Source of the DNA: a bacterium
Lineage (GTDB): Bacteria > Cyanobacteriota > Sericytochromatia > S15B-MN24 > UBA4093
Length of the DNA: 64,000 nt
NCBI GenBank assembly: GCA_017744355.1
Contig: JAGIBK010000001.1
Location: 682,001-746,000 of the forward strand
Reading direction: 5' to 3'
A model generated the notes under the pieces. It worked only from the letters and a program-made list of their open reading frames with translations, was not told the origin of the DNA and did not search any database. The position numbers and the translations under genes were made by a program. Of this stretch, positions 22,536 to 32,016 are shown in pieces (positions within the stretch are counted from its first letter, which is position 1; each line of letters opens with the position of its first letter).

Positions 22536-24851
22536 ATGTGGACTCCGCCCATGCGTGCGCCCGCCCCCGCAATGCCCAGTGCCTACCTCGCCGGCATGCC
22601 GCGCGAGCAGCTTTCGCATGGCCTCTGGGATCGCTACGTTGCGCTCTTGACGGCGGGCGTCCCGAGCGAGTCGGTGCAGGTCTGGCTCGAGGGCGCCACG
22701 CGCACCCGGTGGACCGGGCTGCTCAAGGGCGAGGCCGACCCGCACATCGCCCCAGAGGCCCGTCCGGTGCCGCGCGAGGCGGGGCTGACGCTCGCGACCG
22801 GCCAGCAGCGCGTGCAGAGCCCGGCCGCCTTCATCAAGGAAGAGCTGCGCCTGTACTGGCCCTTCATCGAGGAGAAGCTCGAAAACCTCGGCTATCCGGC
22901 GCGCGGCGCCGATGGCCTGCCTCGACGCTACGCCGAGCCGGGCTTCACGGCCATCGACCTCTCCCAGTACCTGATGAATCGCTTCACGGCCTCGCTGCGT
23001 ACCGGCGAGGACCATGCCCTCTCGGCGGCCGAGAGCCCGGCCCATCTGCAGAACATCCAGCTGCTCGACGCCCTGGCGCGCGGCATCGAGAACGGCTACG
23101 GCCTGCTCGATCCGGCGAGCGCCCCGGCAGAAGCAGGCTTACTTGCACTCGATCTCGATCGGACGGGCCTGAGCGCAAGCCAGGCGCTCGCCCGTGCCAT
23201 CGCCCGGCGCCTGGCGGAAGGGGCGGTGGGCGATGCGGCCCTCTTCGACGGGGTGGAGGCCTGCCTCGATGCCTACGTTTCGGCCATGCTGACGTATCGC
23301 CTCTTGGACCACGGCATGCAGCTCGAACTATACGCGAGCTTCCTCTTCGCGGATCCCCAGTACCGGCATCAGCTGTGCGAGCGGCTCGGCTACCTCCTCG
23401 TCGAGCGCCTAGACGAGCTCTCCCCGCGCTTGCAGGGCATCATTCGAGTCCTTTCCGCCGAAGGGGTGAGCGTCTTTGCCACCCTTCAGGCGGACGTGAG
23501 CCGGGCTGGTCCGATTCGAGGGGGCTTGCGCGCCTACGTGGGGGCCGATCCCCAGGGCGCCTGGGAGCTGGTCCAAGGCTGGGAGGCCCATGGCGTTTCG
23601 ATACCGACAGCGCCTAGTCCCGCGCAAGAATCGCTCGCCCGGCTCGGGGCCGCCCTTCACGAAGGGGTGCTCGGGGGCTATCAGGCCGAGCCGGTGACAC
23701 TGAGCGAAGGGGTGCTGTACCGCGCCGACCATTATGCCTTCGAAGAGATGCTCGATGCGGTCGCAGCAGACCTGGTCGCGCGCTTCGAGGACGGAGTCGG
23801 CCGGGACGAGGTCGCGGTCGTCGCGCCTGCGATCGATGCCTTCTTGCTCTGGGGGATGCAGCACCGGCTCGCGGCCAAGGGGATTCCCCTCTACGTCTTC
23901 GCGGGCACCAACCGCCTCATCCAGAACCGGGCCGTCCGCATCCTGATGACGCTCGCCAAGCTCTGTCATCCCGAGTGGGAGCTGCCTCCCGGCCGCTACG
24001 AGTGGATCGAGCTGCTCGAGCTTGAGACGGGCCTCAACCCCTTGCAGCTGGGCCGGCTCGCCGACCACCTGACAGAAGCCAGCGGCCTCGCCCACCCGGA
24101 TCGGCTCCTGCTCTCGGGCGAAGCCGTCAGCGACGAGGCCCTGGGCCACTACCGCGCGCTCTTCGCCTGGGTCGAGGCCAAGCGCGCCGAGCACCCGCGG
24201 CCTGACCTCGCGGCCTTCATCCGGCAGGCCTTCGCCGAGCGCTATGCCCCGGCGCGACTCGGGCGCGATCGCACTTCGTCCGAGCAAGAGGCCTGGCAGC
24301 GCGAGATCAGCCAGATCGGCCAGCTCATCGAGCTCGCCGAGGACTACCGGGACCTGCTCGAACGGATCGGCCCGGCGCCGGCCCCTGAGGACGAACCGGT
24401 GGTCGCCGGCCGTGAGAGCTGGGGCTGGGCCTTCCTGCGCTTCCTGCACGCGGGCACCATCGCCGAGCGTCCCTTCTTCCGCCGCGAGCCTCACCAGGTC
24501 TCGGTCACGCTCGCCAGCGCGAGCCAGCTCGCCGAGAAGGACCTGGGCAACCGTTCGCGCGCCCTCAAGCACCTCTACCTCCTGGACTTCGGCTCGCCCC
24601 GCTGGCTCAAGCGCGATCGCAAGGAGCTGACCAACGCGCGGGTGCTCGCCAAGCGCTATCCGGGCGGGATCTACGACCTGGACCAAGAGGAGCGCGACGC
24701 CGCCGAGAAGCTGGCGAAGACCCTCTGGGCCCTCTGCCGCCTGCCGACCGAGAGCCTCAGGGTCTTCGGCTGCATGACCGACGCCGAGGGCCGCGAGCAA
24801 GCAGGTGAGCTGCCCTGGCTGCTCGAGACCATCGCCGGGAGGCGCCCATGA
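22536..24851 (+). CDS. AddB-like inactivated superfamily I helicase subunit
   Basis: About 771 residues. I see no Walker A in the N-terminal region, but the middle keeps helicase-fold features: VAVVAPAIDAFLLWGM, GIPLYVFAGTNRLI and a helical ELLELETGLNPLQ segment. This is the pattern of 'inactivated superfamily I helicase' proteins annotated in cyanobacteria and of AddB/RecC-type structural subunits that recognise DNA. The next gene is an active UvrD-like helicase, overlapping by 4 nt, so the pair probably works as a helicase complex. Start uncertain (ATG at 22536, 22551 or 22572). Confidence 0.65.
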   Translation: MWTPPMRAPAPAMPSAYLAGMPREQLSHGLWDRYVALLTAGVPSESVQVWLEGATRTRWTGLLKGEADPHIAPEARPVPREAGLTLATGQQRVQSPAAFIKEELRLYWPFIEEKLENLGYPARGADGLPRRYAEPGFTAIDLSQYLMNRFTASLRTGEDHALSAAESPAHLQNIQLLDALARGIENGYGLLDPASAPAEAGLLALDLDRTGLSASQALARAIARRLAEGAVGDAALFDGVEACLDAYVSAMLTYRLLDHGMQLELYASFLFADPQYRHQLCERLGYLLVERLDELSPRLQGIIRVLSAEGVSVFATLQADVSRAGPIRGGLRAYVGADPQGAWELVQGWEAHGVSIPTAPSPAQESLARLGAALHEGVLGGYQAEPVTLSEGVLYRADHYAFEEMLDAVAADLVARFEDGVGRDEVAVVAPAIDAFLLWGMQHRLAAKGIPLYVFAGTNRLIQNRAVRILMTLAKLCHPEWELPPGRYEWIELLELETGLNPLQLGRLADHLTEASGLAHPDRLLLSGEAVSDEALGHYRALFAWVEAKRAEHPRPDLAAFIRQAFAERYAPARLGRDRTSSEQEAWQREISQIGQLIELAEDYRDLLERIGPAPAPEDEPVVAGRESWGWAFLRFLHAGTIAERPFFRREPHQVSVTLASASQLAEKDLGNRSRALKHLYLLDFGSPRWLKRDRKELTNARVLAKRYPGGIYDLDQEERDAAEKLAKTLWALCRLPTESLRVFGCMTDAEGREQAGELPWLLETIAGRRP

Positions 24852-27064
24852 CCCAGCAGACCGAGTCCCTGCGCCCGGCGCAGCGCGAGATTCTCGCCTA
24901 CACGGGCGGCAAGCTCGCGATCGCCGCCGTTCCCGGCGCCGGCAAGACCTTCATCCTCACCCGGCTCTCCGCCAAGCTCATCGAGGAAGGCCACGCCAAG
25001 CCCTCCGAGATCCTGATCCTCACCTACATGCGCTCGGCGGCAAGCACCTTCAAGCGCCGCATCGCGACCCTGCTTGCCGAGCGCAACCTCTCGGCCTACG
25101 GCCTCACGGCGAGCACCATCCACGCCTTCTGCCTCTCGGTGATCAAGCGGCATTACGAGCGCTATGCCTCCCCGGACGAGACGGGCGACGGCCTCTTGAT
25201 CCTCTCGGAAGCCGAGCAGGAGCTGCTGCTCTTGCCGCACCTGGATGTCTATCTCCAGGATCCCGCCGCCCGTAAGGACTGGGAGAAGCGCTACCGCACG
25301 TCGGGCAACAACCCCCGTGAGGAGGACCCTCGCCGCCGCTGCGTCACCGCCGCGCGCAAGGCCATCTCGGCGGCCAAGAACTTCGCCCTGACGCCCGACG
25401 AGGTCGAAGGGGTGCTCGGCACCCTCCAGCCCGAGATCCCCTACCTCTACCGAGCGTATCTGGCCGAGCTCAAGCTGAAGCGCGCCGTGGACTACGACGA
25501 CCAGGTCCAGCAGGCGATCGCCCTCTTGGAGACCAACGAGCACCTTCGCCGCTGGTATCAGAAGCGCCACCGCTTCGTGATGGAGGACGAGGCCCAGGAC
25601 TCGACGCCCGCCCAGAATAGGCTCATCAGCCTTCTGACCGCCCCCGAGCACGGCGGCTCGGGCAACCTCGTGCGCGTAGGCGACTCCAACCAGGCCATCA
25701 CTAGCAGCTTCACTTTCAACGACCCACGCTTCTTCCGCGCCTTCTGCGAGGCCTGCGCCGCCGAGGGCCGCCGGGTGACCATGGACGAGAGCAGCCGCAG
25801 CGGCCAGCCCATCATGGACCTGGCCAACACCCTCATCGCCATCTCGCGCGAGCATCCGGACCCTGTCGTGCGCGAGGCCTTCGACCGGATCGCGGTGCGA
25901 GCGGCCACCGCGGGCAAACCTAACCCCGATTCGCGCGTCTGCGGGGTCCGCTGGAAGGCCTGGGGCTCCAAGGACGAGGAGCGCCACGGCATCCTCACCG
26001 AGATCCGCACTTACTTGCAGCAGAAGCCCGAGGCGAGAGTCGCCGTGCTGTGCCCCACCAACCCCATGGCCGATGCCTATCGGGATGGGGCGCGCCTGAT
26101 GGGGATCCCCGTCTACGAAGGGGGCGCCAATCAGGTCGAGGCGGGCCCGGTCATCACCGTCCTCAAGCGTGCGCTGCACTTCCTGGCGATCCCCGCCAAG
26201 CGGCAGGCCGAGGCCTTCGTCTCCCTGCTCGAAGCCACGGCGAGCGCGCGTCGAGAGCCCCTCTTCGACCTCAAGGGGACGCGCGCCCACCTCATGAGCC
26301 AGGGCGTCCTGGACGGCCTGATCTACCCGACCGAGGGCCTGGCCCCGAGCCGCCCGGCGAATTTGCACGAGGCGGACTACGCCTCGGCCGTGTTGCTCGC
26401 CCGCAGGATCCGCACCCTCCTGGGAGCGCGGCACCTGCCGCCACTGGAATTGCTGCCGACCATCGCCCACGAATTGCTCGGCGACCCCAAGGCCGAGGTG
26501 CTCGCTTCCAAGGCCGCCGCCATCGCCCGCGACCTGCAGGGCCGGTTGCCGTACCAGCCCACGACCGAGGGCGACGCCTGGATCGACCTGGACGATCCGC
26601 TCGCCCAGGTCCAGGCCGCCCTCGACGAGCTCGCCATCACCGTCGAGCGCCGCGCCATCGCCACCACCAACCAGGAACTCGCGCCCGCCAAGCCAGGCGA
26701 GGTCGAGTTCTTGACGCTCCACAAGTCCAAGGGTGCCGAGTACGAAGCCGTCTGGATCCCGAACCTCGGCTACTACTACGAGAACAAGACCTGGTTCCCG
26801 TGGCGCCTCGACGAGGTCGAGATCTGGGACAAGGACGCCTTCATGGCCGAACAGTTGCTCATCCACGCCCGCAGCAACCCGCGCCCCGCGCTTGAAGCGC
26901 TCGAACACGCCGCCCGGCAGGTGGCCGTCGCCGAGAAGCTGCGCCTGCTCTACGTGGGCATCACCCGCGCCGAGGAGCGTCTGACGCTTTCGGCCTACGG
27001 CTTCAAGCCCGAGCGCATGGCCCCCTGGCACCTCAAGGCCTTGACGGAGGGATTGGGCGCATGA
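24848..27064 (+). CDS. UvrD/Rep/AddA-like superfamily I DNA helicase
   Basis: 738 residues with complete SF1A motifs: Walker A VPGAGKT (29-34), DExx MEDEAQD (near 243), RVGDSNQAI, VEFLTLHKSKGAEYEAVW and LRLLYVGITRAEERL. It lacks a fused nuclease domain; that is supplied by the next gene. Likely translocates 3'-5' and unwinds double-strand ends. It overlaps both neighbours by 4 nt (ATGA), so the four proteins are made in step. Confidence 0.9.
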   Translation: MTQQTESLRPAQREILAYTGGKLAIAAVPGAGKTFILTRLSAKLIEEGHAKPSEILILTYMRSAASTFKRRIATLLAERNLSAYGLTASTIHAFCLSVIKRHYERYASPDETGDGLLILSEAEQELLLLPHLDVYLQDPAARKDWEKRYRTSGNNPREEDPRRRCVTAARKAISAAKNFALTPDEVEGVLGTLQPEIPYLYRAYLAELKLKRAVDYDDQVQQAIALLETNEHLRRWYQKRHRFVMEDEAQDSTPAQNRLISLLTAPEHGGSGNLVRVGDSNQAITSSFTFNDPRFFRAFCEACAAEGRRVTMDESSRSGQPIMDLANTLIAISREHPDPVVREAFDRIAVRAATAGKPNPDSRVCGVRWKAWGSKDEERHGILTEIRTYLQQKPEARVAVLCPTNPMADAYRDGARLMGIPVYEGGANQVEAGPVITVLKRALHFLAIPAKRQAEAFVSLLEATASARREPLFDLKGTRAHLMSQGVLDGLIYPTEGLAPSRPANLHEADYASAVLLARRIRTLLGARHLPPLELLPTIAHELLGDPKAEVLASKAAAIARDLQGRLPYQPTTEGDAWIDLDDPLAQVQAALDELAITVERRAIATTNQELAPAKPGEVEFLTLHKSKGAEYEAVWIPNLGYYYENKTWFPWRLDEVEIWDKDAFMAEQLLIHARSNPRPALEALEHAARQVAVAEKLRLLYVGITRAEERLTLSAYGFKPERMAPWHLKALTEGLGA

Positions 27065-27876
27065 CCCCGACACTGGAGCTGCCCCGCATCAGCAGCGCGA
27101 GCCTCAAGGACTGGGATACCTGCAAGCGCCGCTTCGCCCTACGCTACCGGGTGGGCCGCTACTGGCCGGGCCCCCAGGCGCGAGACCTGGACCCAGAGGC
27201 TTCCGAGCGCATCCTCACTGGCCAGGTCTTCCACCGCATGGTCCAGCAGCACGCGCTCGGCCTAGACGTGACGCCTGTGCTCGAAGCCGAGAAGGCCTCG
27301 CTCTCGCGCCTCGAACAGCTCTGGGGCATGTTCGCACGCTCCACTCACGCCAAGCCTCCTGCAAACAGCTGGACGGAAGCTCCGCTTCACTTCCAGTTCA
27401 AGGGCGTTCCCTTCATGGTGCGCTTCGATCGCCTGGTCAAAGAAGGTGACAATTGGTGCATCCTGGACTGGAAGACCGGCAAGGAGAATCGTGCGATCCT
27501 CCAGGCGAGCTGGCAGACCCGGCTCTATCGATTCGCCCTGGTCGAGGCGGGCCATGTCTACCACGACGGCGAACCCATCCAGCCTGAAAACATCCGAATG
27601 GTCTACTGGGACGTGAACCGAGGGCGCGAGGAAGCCTTCGCCTACGACGGCGCAAGCTACGAGACGGACCGGCGCGATTTCGAGCGCCTGACCGAAGCCG
27701 TCATGGCGCCCTTCGACGAAGGGGCTCCGGACGATCCGCGCTTCCCGCGCCCCCTGGATCCGACGGTTTGCGCGCGCTGCGCCTTCGACTCGTACTGCAA
27801 CCCCACCCACGCGCGTCGCGACGAGGCCGAACGGACTCTGCCCCTTCCGAGCTTCAGCCTGGAGGACCGCGCATGA
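27061..27876 (+). CDS. PD-(D/E)XK nuclease with probable Fe-S cluster (AddB/Cas4-type)
   Basis: 271 residues. An early Cys (WDTCKRRFALRY), a His in the first helix (GQVFHRMVQQH), the catalytic strand NWCILDWKTGKEN, and a C-terminal CARCAFDSYC cluster follow the RecB-family nuclease layout seen in AddB and Cas4. The four Cys probably bind an Fe-S cluster stabilising the domain. No CRISPR array or other cas gene is nearby, so a recombination role with the upstream helicases is favoured. Overlaps both neighbours by 4 nt. Confidence 0.85.
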   Translation: MTPTLELPRISSASLKDWDTCKRRFALRYRVGRYWPGPQARDLDPEASERILTGQVFHRMVQQHALGLDVTPVLEAEKASLSRLEQLWGMFARSTHAKPPANSWTEAPLHFQFKGVPFMVRFDRLVKEGDNWCILDWKTGKENRAILQASWQTRLYRFALVEAGHVYHDGEPIQPENIRMVYWDVNRGREEAFAYDGASYETDRRDFERLTEAVMAPFDEGAPDDPRFPRPLDPTVCARCAFDSYCNPTHARRDEAERTLPLPSFSLEDRA

Positions 27877-30188
27877 CCTGGCACGTCCGCACGGCCGATG
27901 AGGCGGCAGTGCAGCGGATCGCTTCGAGCTTGGGGCTGCCGCGTGCGATCGCGCGGGTCCTGTGGCTACGGGGCCTCACCTCCCCCGAGACGGTCAAAGC
28001 CTTCCTTTCGAGCCGGGAGAGCCTCGACTTCCTCGCCAATCCGCCCATGACCGAAGGGATGGAGCGCGCCGTCGCCCGCATCCGGCGCGCAGTCGAGACC
28101 CAGGAGTCCATGGTCGTCTACGGCGACTACGACTGCGACGGGGTCACGTCGTCTACCCTGCTCTACCGCTACCTCGCCCGCGGCATGAAGGCCAACGCCC
28201 GCGCATACTTGCCCGATCGCTTCAAGGACGGCTACGGGGTCACTCCCGCCGCCGTCGAACGCCTGGCGGGCGAAGGCGTAAAGCTGATCGTCACCTGCGA
28301 CAACGGCATCTCGGCGCACGCAGCCGCTGAGAAGGCGCGCGAGTGTGGGGTTGACCTCATCGTCACCGACCACCACCAGGTCCCCGAGACCCTGCCCGAG
28401 ACCTACGCCATCGTCCACCCGGAGGTAGGTTTTGCGCACCTCAAGGACCTCGCGGGGGTTGGCGTCGCCTACATGCTCACCCTCGCCCTCGAAAAGGGCT
28501 TCACCGCTCGGATGGAGCACTTCCTCGACCTGGTCGCCATCGGGACCGTGGCGGACATGGTGCCCCTCAACGGGCCCAACCGCTCGCTGGTCTGGGCGGG
28601 CATCGAGCGCATGCGCACCGCCAAGGTGCTCCCCGGCGTCAAAGCCCTCGGCGAGATCACTCGCACCGCCTGGGAAGAGTTCGGCCCCCAGCACATCGGC
28701 TTCAAGTTCGGCCCTCGCTTGAACGCGGCGGGCCGCCTCGAGACCCCCGAGATCGGCTTCCAGCTGCTCGCGACCAACGACGCGGCCGAGGCCCGAACCC
28801 TCGCCCAAAGGCTCGATGCCATCAACGCCGACCGGCGCGAGCTCAATGCCGAGCTGGAGGCGACCATCCTCGCGCGGATCGAGCGAGAGCTGGACCTGGA
28901 CGCCGAGCCCTTTGTGCTGCTCGCCGACGAAGCCTACCACCACGGCATCACGGGGATCGTGGCCGGCCGCATCAAGGAGCGGTACCGGGTGCCGGTCCTG
29001 CTCTTCTCGCATCACGGGGACGGGATCTGGAAGGGCTCGGGCCGCAGCCCCGAGGGCCTGCACCTCTACGAGGCCCTGCACGCCGCCCGGAATCACCTGA
29101 TCGGCTTCGGGGGACATGCCCAGGCGGCTGGGTGCTCAGCTCGCGGCGAAGCCCTCGGACCCTTGCGCGAGGCCCTCAATCGGCACGTCCGGGAAATTGG
29201 CTGGACGCGCCCGCCTGATGCTGTCTGGCTCGATGCTGAGCTGCCCTTTTCCGAGGCGACCTTCGAGCTGCTCAGCCACCTGGACGGCCTTGAGCCTTTC
29301 GGCCAGAAGAATCCGGCGCCCGTCTTCGGGCTCAAGCATGCACGGCTCATCGGGAAGCGGCAGAGCGGCAAGCGCGTGGCCCTCCAGATCGACGACGGCC
29401 GCGAGGTACGAGAGGTGGTGCTCTGGCGCCAGCATGCGGAGACGCCCCACGAGATCGAGCACCACAGCGGCTGGGTTAACCTCGCTTACCAGCCTGAAAT
29501 CAACACCTACCGCGACAACCGAACGCTACAGCTCTCGGTCCGCCGGATCGATGCGGCCGAGCCACCGCCTCCGATCGATCTCGGCCTGCTGGCGGCGCGT
29601 CCTGCGGCCCTCGTCGAGGATCGCCGCGGCCAGATGCCTGCCGCCGTGCTCGCGGCGTTCGAACCGGATGTGAAGGTGACCATGTATGCGAACTGCGCCG
29701 ATCGCCACGACCTTCCGGAAGCCGTTCAGCAAGAGATGAAGCGCCTCAAGGCCGGCTTCGCCTGTCCCGGAAACGGTCTCGGTGGGACGCCCGGCATCGT
29801 CGTGTGCGTCGATCCGCCGTGCGACGAGAATGCCTGGACCGCCTTGCGCGGGAGCGCCACCCGGGTCGTGGCAGCGTGGGAGGCGATGAGCGAGACCTGG
29901 GAGCTCACGCCCCGCTGGTTGCAGGGCTTCTACCAAGCCCTGGCGGAATCCCCGCCCATCGAACTACGGACGCTGGCGATGCGCCGGGCTCCTGAGAATC
30001 CGCTGATGGGGCTTGCGGCAGTCGCGATCTTCCGCGAGGCCGGCATCCTCGTCGAGCGCGCCCGCGAGTGGGCGCTGTTGTGCCCGCCGCCTGCCGAGAT
30101 CGCGCTGCGCCATCTCAAGAGCTACCAGGATGCCATGGAAGCGCTCGCCTTCCGTGCCCGGATCTCTGCCGCCGAGCTAGGGGGATAG
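27873..30188 (+). CDS. recJ: RecJ-family single-strand-specific exonuclease
   Basis: 771 residues. The DHH phosphoesterase core has YGDYDCDGVTS (D85/D87/D89), VTDHHQVPE near residue 165 and the DHHA1 motif GGHAQAAGCSA near 410. About 250 further residues carry an OB-like region and an extra C-terminal domain, longer than E. coli RecJ. RecJ degrades ssDNA 5'-3' and can generate 3' tails for RecA. Last gene of the four-gene operon, with a 4-nt overlap. Confidence 0.9.
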   Translation: MTWHVRTADEAAVQRIASSLGLPRAIARVLWLRGLTSPETVKAFLSSRESLDFLANPPMTEGMERAVARIRRAVETQESMVVYGDYDCDGVTSSTLLYRYLARGMKANARAYLPDRFKDGYGVTPAAVERLAGEGVKLIVTCDNGISAHAAAEKARECGVDLIVTDHHQVPETLPETYAIVHPEVGFAHLKDLAGVGVAYMLTLALEKGFTARMEHFLDLVAIGTVADMVPLNGPNRSLVWAGIERMRTAKVLPGVKALGEITRTAWEEFGPQHIGFKFGPRLNAAGRLETPEIGFQLLATNDAAEARTLAQRLDAINADRRELNAELEATILARIERELDLDAEPFVLLADEAYHHGITGIVAGRIKERYRVPVLLFSHHGDGIWKGSGRSPEGLHLYEALHAARNHLIGFGGHAQAAGCSARGEALGPLREALNRHVREIGWTRPPDAVWLDAELPFSEATFELLSHLDGLEPFGQKNPAPVFGLKHARLIGKRQSGKRVALQIDDGREVREVVLWRQHAETPHEIEHHSGWVNLAYQPEINTYRDNRTLQLSVRRIDAAEPPPPIDLGLLAARPAALVEDRRGQMPAAVLAAFEPDVKVTMYANCADRHDLPEAVQQEMKRLKAGFACPGNGLGGTPGIVVCVDPPCDENAWTALRGSATRVVAAWEAMSETWELTPRWLQGFYQALAESPPIELRTLAMRRAPENPLMGLAAVAIFREAGILVERAREWALLCPPPAEIALRHLKSYQDAMEALAFRARISAAELGG

Positions 30189-30335
30189 GCGGGCGATCGC
30201 CCCTTTCAGCACGTCCTCGAACGAGGCGGGCTTGCCGGTGGGCTGGGGCGTTTCCTTCTTGGGCTGCGCGTACTGAGGCGTGTAAGGCGAATTGTGGCGA
30301 TCACCCGTCCCGAATGCGTAACCGATGCCGATCAT
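30177..30335 (-). CDS. Small hypothetical protein, 52 residues
   Basis: ATG at 30335 has AAAGGAAGGCGC upstream. The product starts MIGIGYAFGTGDRHNSPYTP and ends in a helix FEDVLKGAIARLSP, with Lys/Pro between. It overlaps the end of recJ by 12 nt on the opposite strand. No family recognised; conservation would be needed to prove it. Confidence 0.4.
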   Translation of the reverse strand: MIGIGYAFGTGDRHNSPYTPQYAQPKKETPQPTGKPASFEDVLKGAIARLSP

Positions 30336-30445
30336 CCTGCGCCTTCCTTTCTCTCTTCCGAGCCCCGAAGGGGACTTTAATAGAGTAAAAGAAGTGTTTT
30401 GCGCAGGTTAAACGAACGCATCAAGGAAAGATTGCGTTTCGAGCG

Positions 30446-30886
30446 TCAGAAGAGTTCCTCGGCCAGCGCGACGATGATGCCAGCAGGGCCTCGCATGTAG
30501 CAGAGTCGATACAGGTCCTGGTACTGGGCCACCTCGCCGATCAGTTCGGCGCCGTTGACGCGCAGGCGAGCGACAGTGTCGTCGACGCTTTCGACGGCAA
30601 ACATGATGCTCCGGAGGCCCAGCGCGTTTGGCGGTGCGATCGCTGGTTCGATCGCGACCAGTTTTGGATTGCGAAACTTCGTCAGTTCAAGCCGCCCGTG
30701 CCCGTCTGGGGTCCGCATCATCACGATGTCGACTTGGACATTTTCGATCCCGTTGACGCGGTCCACCCACGGGCCCTCGACCGGCGCCTCGCCTTCGATC
30801 GACATGCCGAGCGCGGTGAAAAAAGCGATAGCGGCTGCAAGGTCGTCGACGACGACGCTGACGTGGTCCAATCTCTTGATCGTCAT
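30446..30886 (-). CDS. VOC superfamily (glyoxalase/dioxygenase-like) protein
   Basis: 146 residues. Two beta-alpha-beta-beta-beta modules begin with RLDHVSVVVDDLAAAIAFF and SIMFAVESVDDTVARL. His in the first strand and Glu in GIIVALAEEL are candidate metal ligands. VOC proteins catalyse isomerisation, ring cleavage or drug binding; the substrate is not readable here. Start taken at MTIKRLDHV, where the domain begins. 28 nt from the peptidase gene upstream in the same direction. Confidence 0.85.
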   Translation of the reverse strand: MTIKRLDHVSVVVDDLAAAIAFFTALGMSIEGEAPVEGPWVDRVNGIENVQVDIVMMRTPDGHGRLELTKFRNPKLVAIEPAIAPPNALGLRSIMFAVESVDDTVARLRVNGAELIGEVAQYQDLYRLCYMRGPAGIIVALAEELF

Positions 30887-30914
30887 ATCTCTAATATGGC
30901 CTTGTGGGGCGTAC

Positions 30915-31910
30915 TTAGTGCTGGTGGAAGTGGCGATCGCGGCCCGGGAACATGTCATGCGGCAGGCGCCTGCTGGGGGCGGGAGCGGGGACCTTGCGGC
31001 TAAGATCGCCAACCGCTGCGACCATCAGGCGCGTGGTGGAGGCCAGGTAATCGAAGTCGATGGTCTCGTAGGTGTCCGTACGCTTGTGGTAGTGAGGCGT
31101 GGTGTCGCCACCCACCCATTCCTCGCACAGGCCCACCGACTCGAAGCCGGCCTCACGGAAGGCCACGTGATCGGTCGAGCCGGAGTTGGTCCGGGTCAGC
31201 GGCAGGTTGAGCCCGTGCGTCTCGTTGACCATCCGGTAGTAGTCCCAGAGCCCGCCATCAGGCCGCTCGATCTCGACCGCGCGATCGCCATCCTTGTCCC
31301 AGCCCATCATGTCGATGGTGTGAGCGGAGGTGATCGCCATGCCCTGGCGCTTGAAGTCCTTGGCCATCGCCACACTGCCGATGAGACCCAGCTCTTCCTC
31401 GTCGAACCAGGCAAACAGGATGTTGACCTTGCGGCCTTCCAGTTGCTTCAGCAGCGCCGCGGCCTCCAGCACGGCGCAAGTCCCGGTGCCGTTGTCGTTG
31501 GCCCCCGCGTTGCGCACCGAGTCCAGGTGAGCACCGAGAAGGATGTACTCATTGGTGGGGGTCGGCGCCATGAGACGGACGAAGAGGTTCTCCCCGTTCG
31601 TGCGATAGGCGTGGCGCTCGACGGTATACCCCAGCTGCTCGAGGGCGCTCACCAGGTACTGACGGGTCCTGGCCCGGCCATCCACCGTTCCGCGCTCGGG
31701 AATCAGCGTCCCGCCGGGCATGGGAGTCTTCCCCGTCAGGACCGAGAGGTGCGCCGCGAGACGCTCCTTGCTGACCTGTTGCTCGATGCCGCGGTGCGTC
31801 TGGGCGGTAAGACGCGTCTCGGGACTCTGGGCACGGGGCGCGATGGCCGCGAGACCGCAGCCGCTCAGGACGAGGCCTGCCACTGCCATAGAAAGAAGAC
31901 GCGCCCGCAT
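30915..31910 (-). CDS. M28-family metallopeptidase lipoprotein
   Basis: 331 residues with lipobox LSGC (Cys18). The zinc-binding set of M28 aminopeptidases is visible in order: GAHLDSV (His), GANDNGTG (bridging Asp), WFDEEELGL (catalytic Glu and ligand), HTIDMMGWD (Asp) and TPHYHKRTDT (His). It probably removes N-terminal residues from peptides in the envelope. GAGGTGATC supports the start at 31910. Confidence 0.9.
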   Translation of the reverse strand: MRARLLSMAVAGLVLSGCGLAAIAPRAQSPETRLTAQTHRGIEQQVSKERLAAHLSVLTGKTPMPGGTLIPERGTVDGRARTRQYLVSALEQLGYTVERHAYRTNGENLFVRLMAPTPTNEYILLGAHLDSVRNAGANDNGTGTCAVLEAAALLKQLEGRKVNILFAWFDEEELGLIGSVAMAKDFKRQGMAITSAHTIDMMGWDKDGDRAVEIERPDGGLWDYYRMVNETHGLNLPLTRTNSGSTDHVAFREAGFESVGLCEEWVGGDTTPHYHKRTDTYETIDFDYLASTTRLMVAAVGDLSRKVPAPAPSRRLPHDMFPGRDRHFHQH

Positions 31911-32016
31911 GATCACCTCGCAACCGGTGGGATACGAGGGAATCATAGCAGGCGCGCGAGCCTTTGTTAAGTAGCTCTTTTCTTTAATTTAACCTGAGCT
32001 TAGTCTTCAGCAGCCC

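Noticed and set aside
24671-27073. 800-codon minus-strand frame over the UvrD-like gene
   Set aside because: No motif, no ribosome site and shadow-type composition; the plus-strand helicase motifs are complete.
27061-27876. Cas4 of a CRISPR system
   Set aside because: Cluster and motifs fit Cas4, but no cas1, cas2 or array is nearby, and the operon partners are recombination helicases and RecJ.
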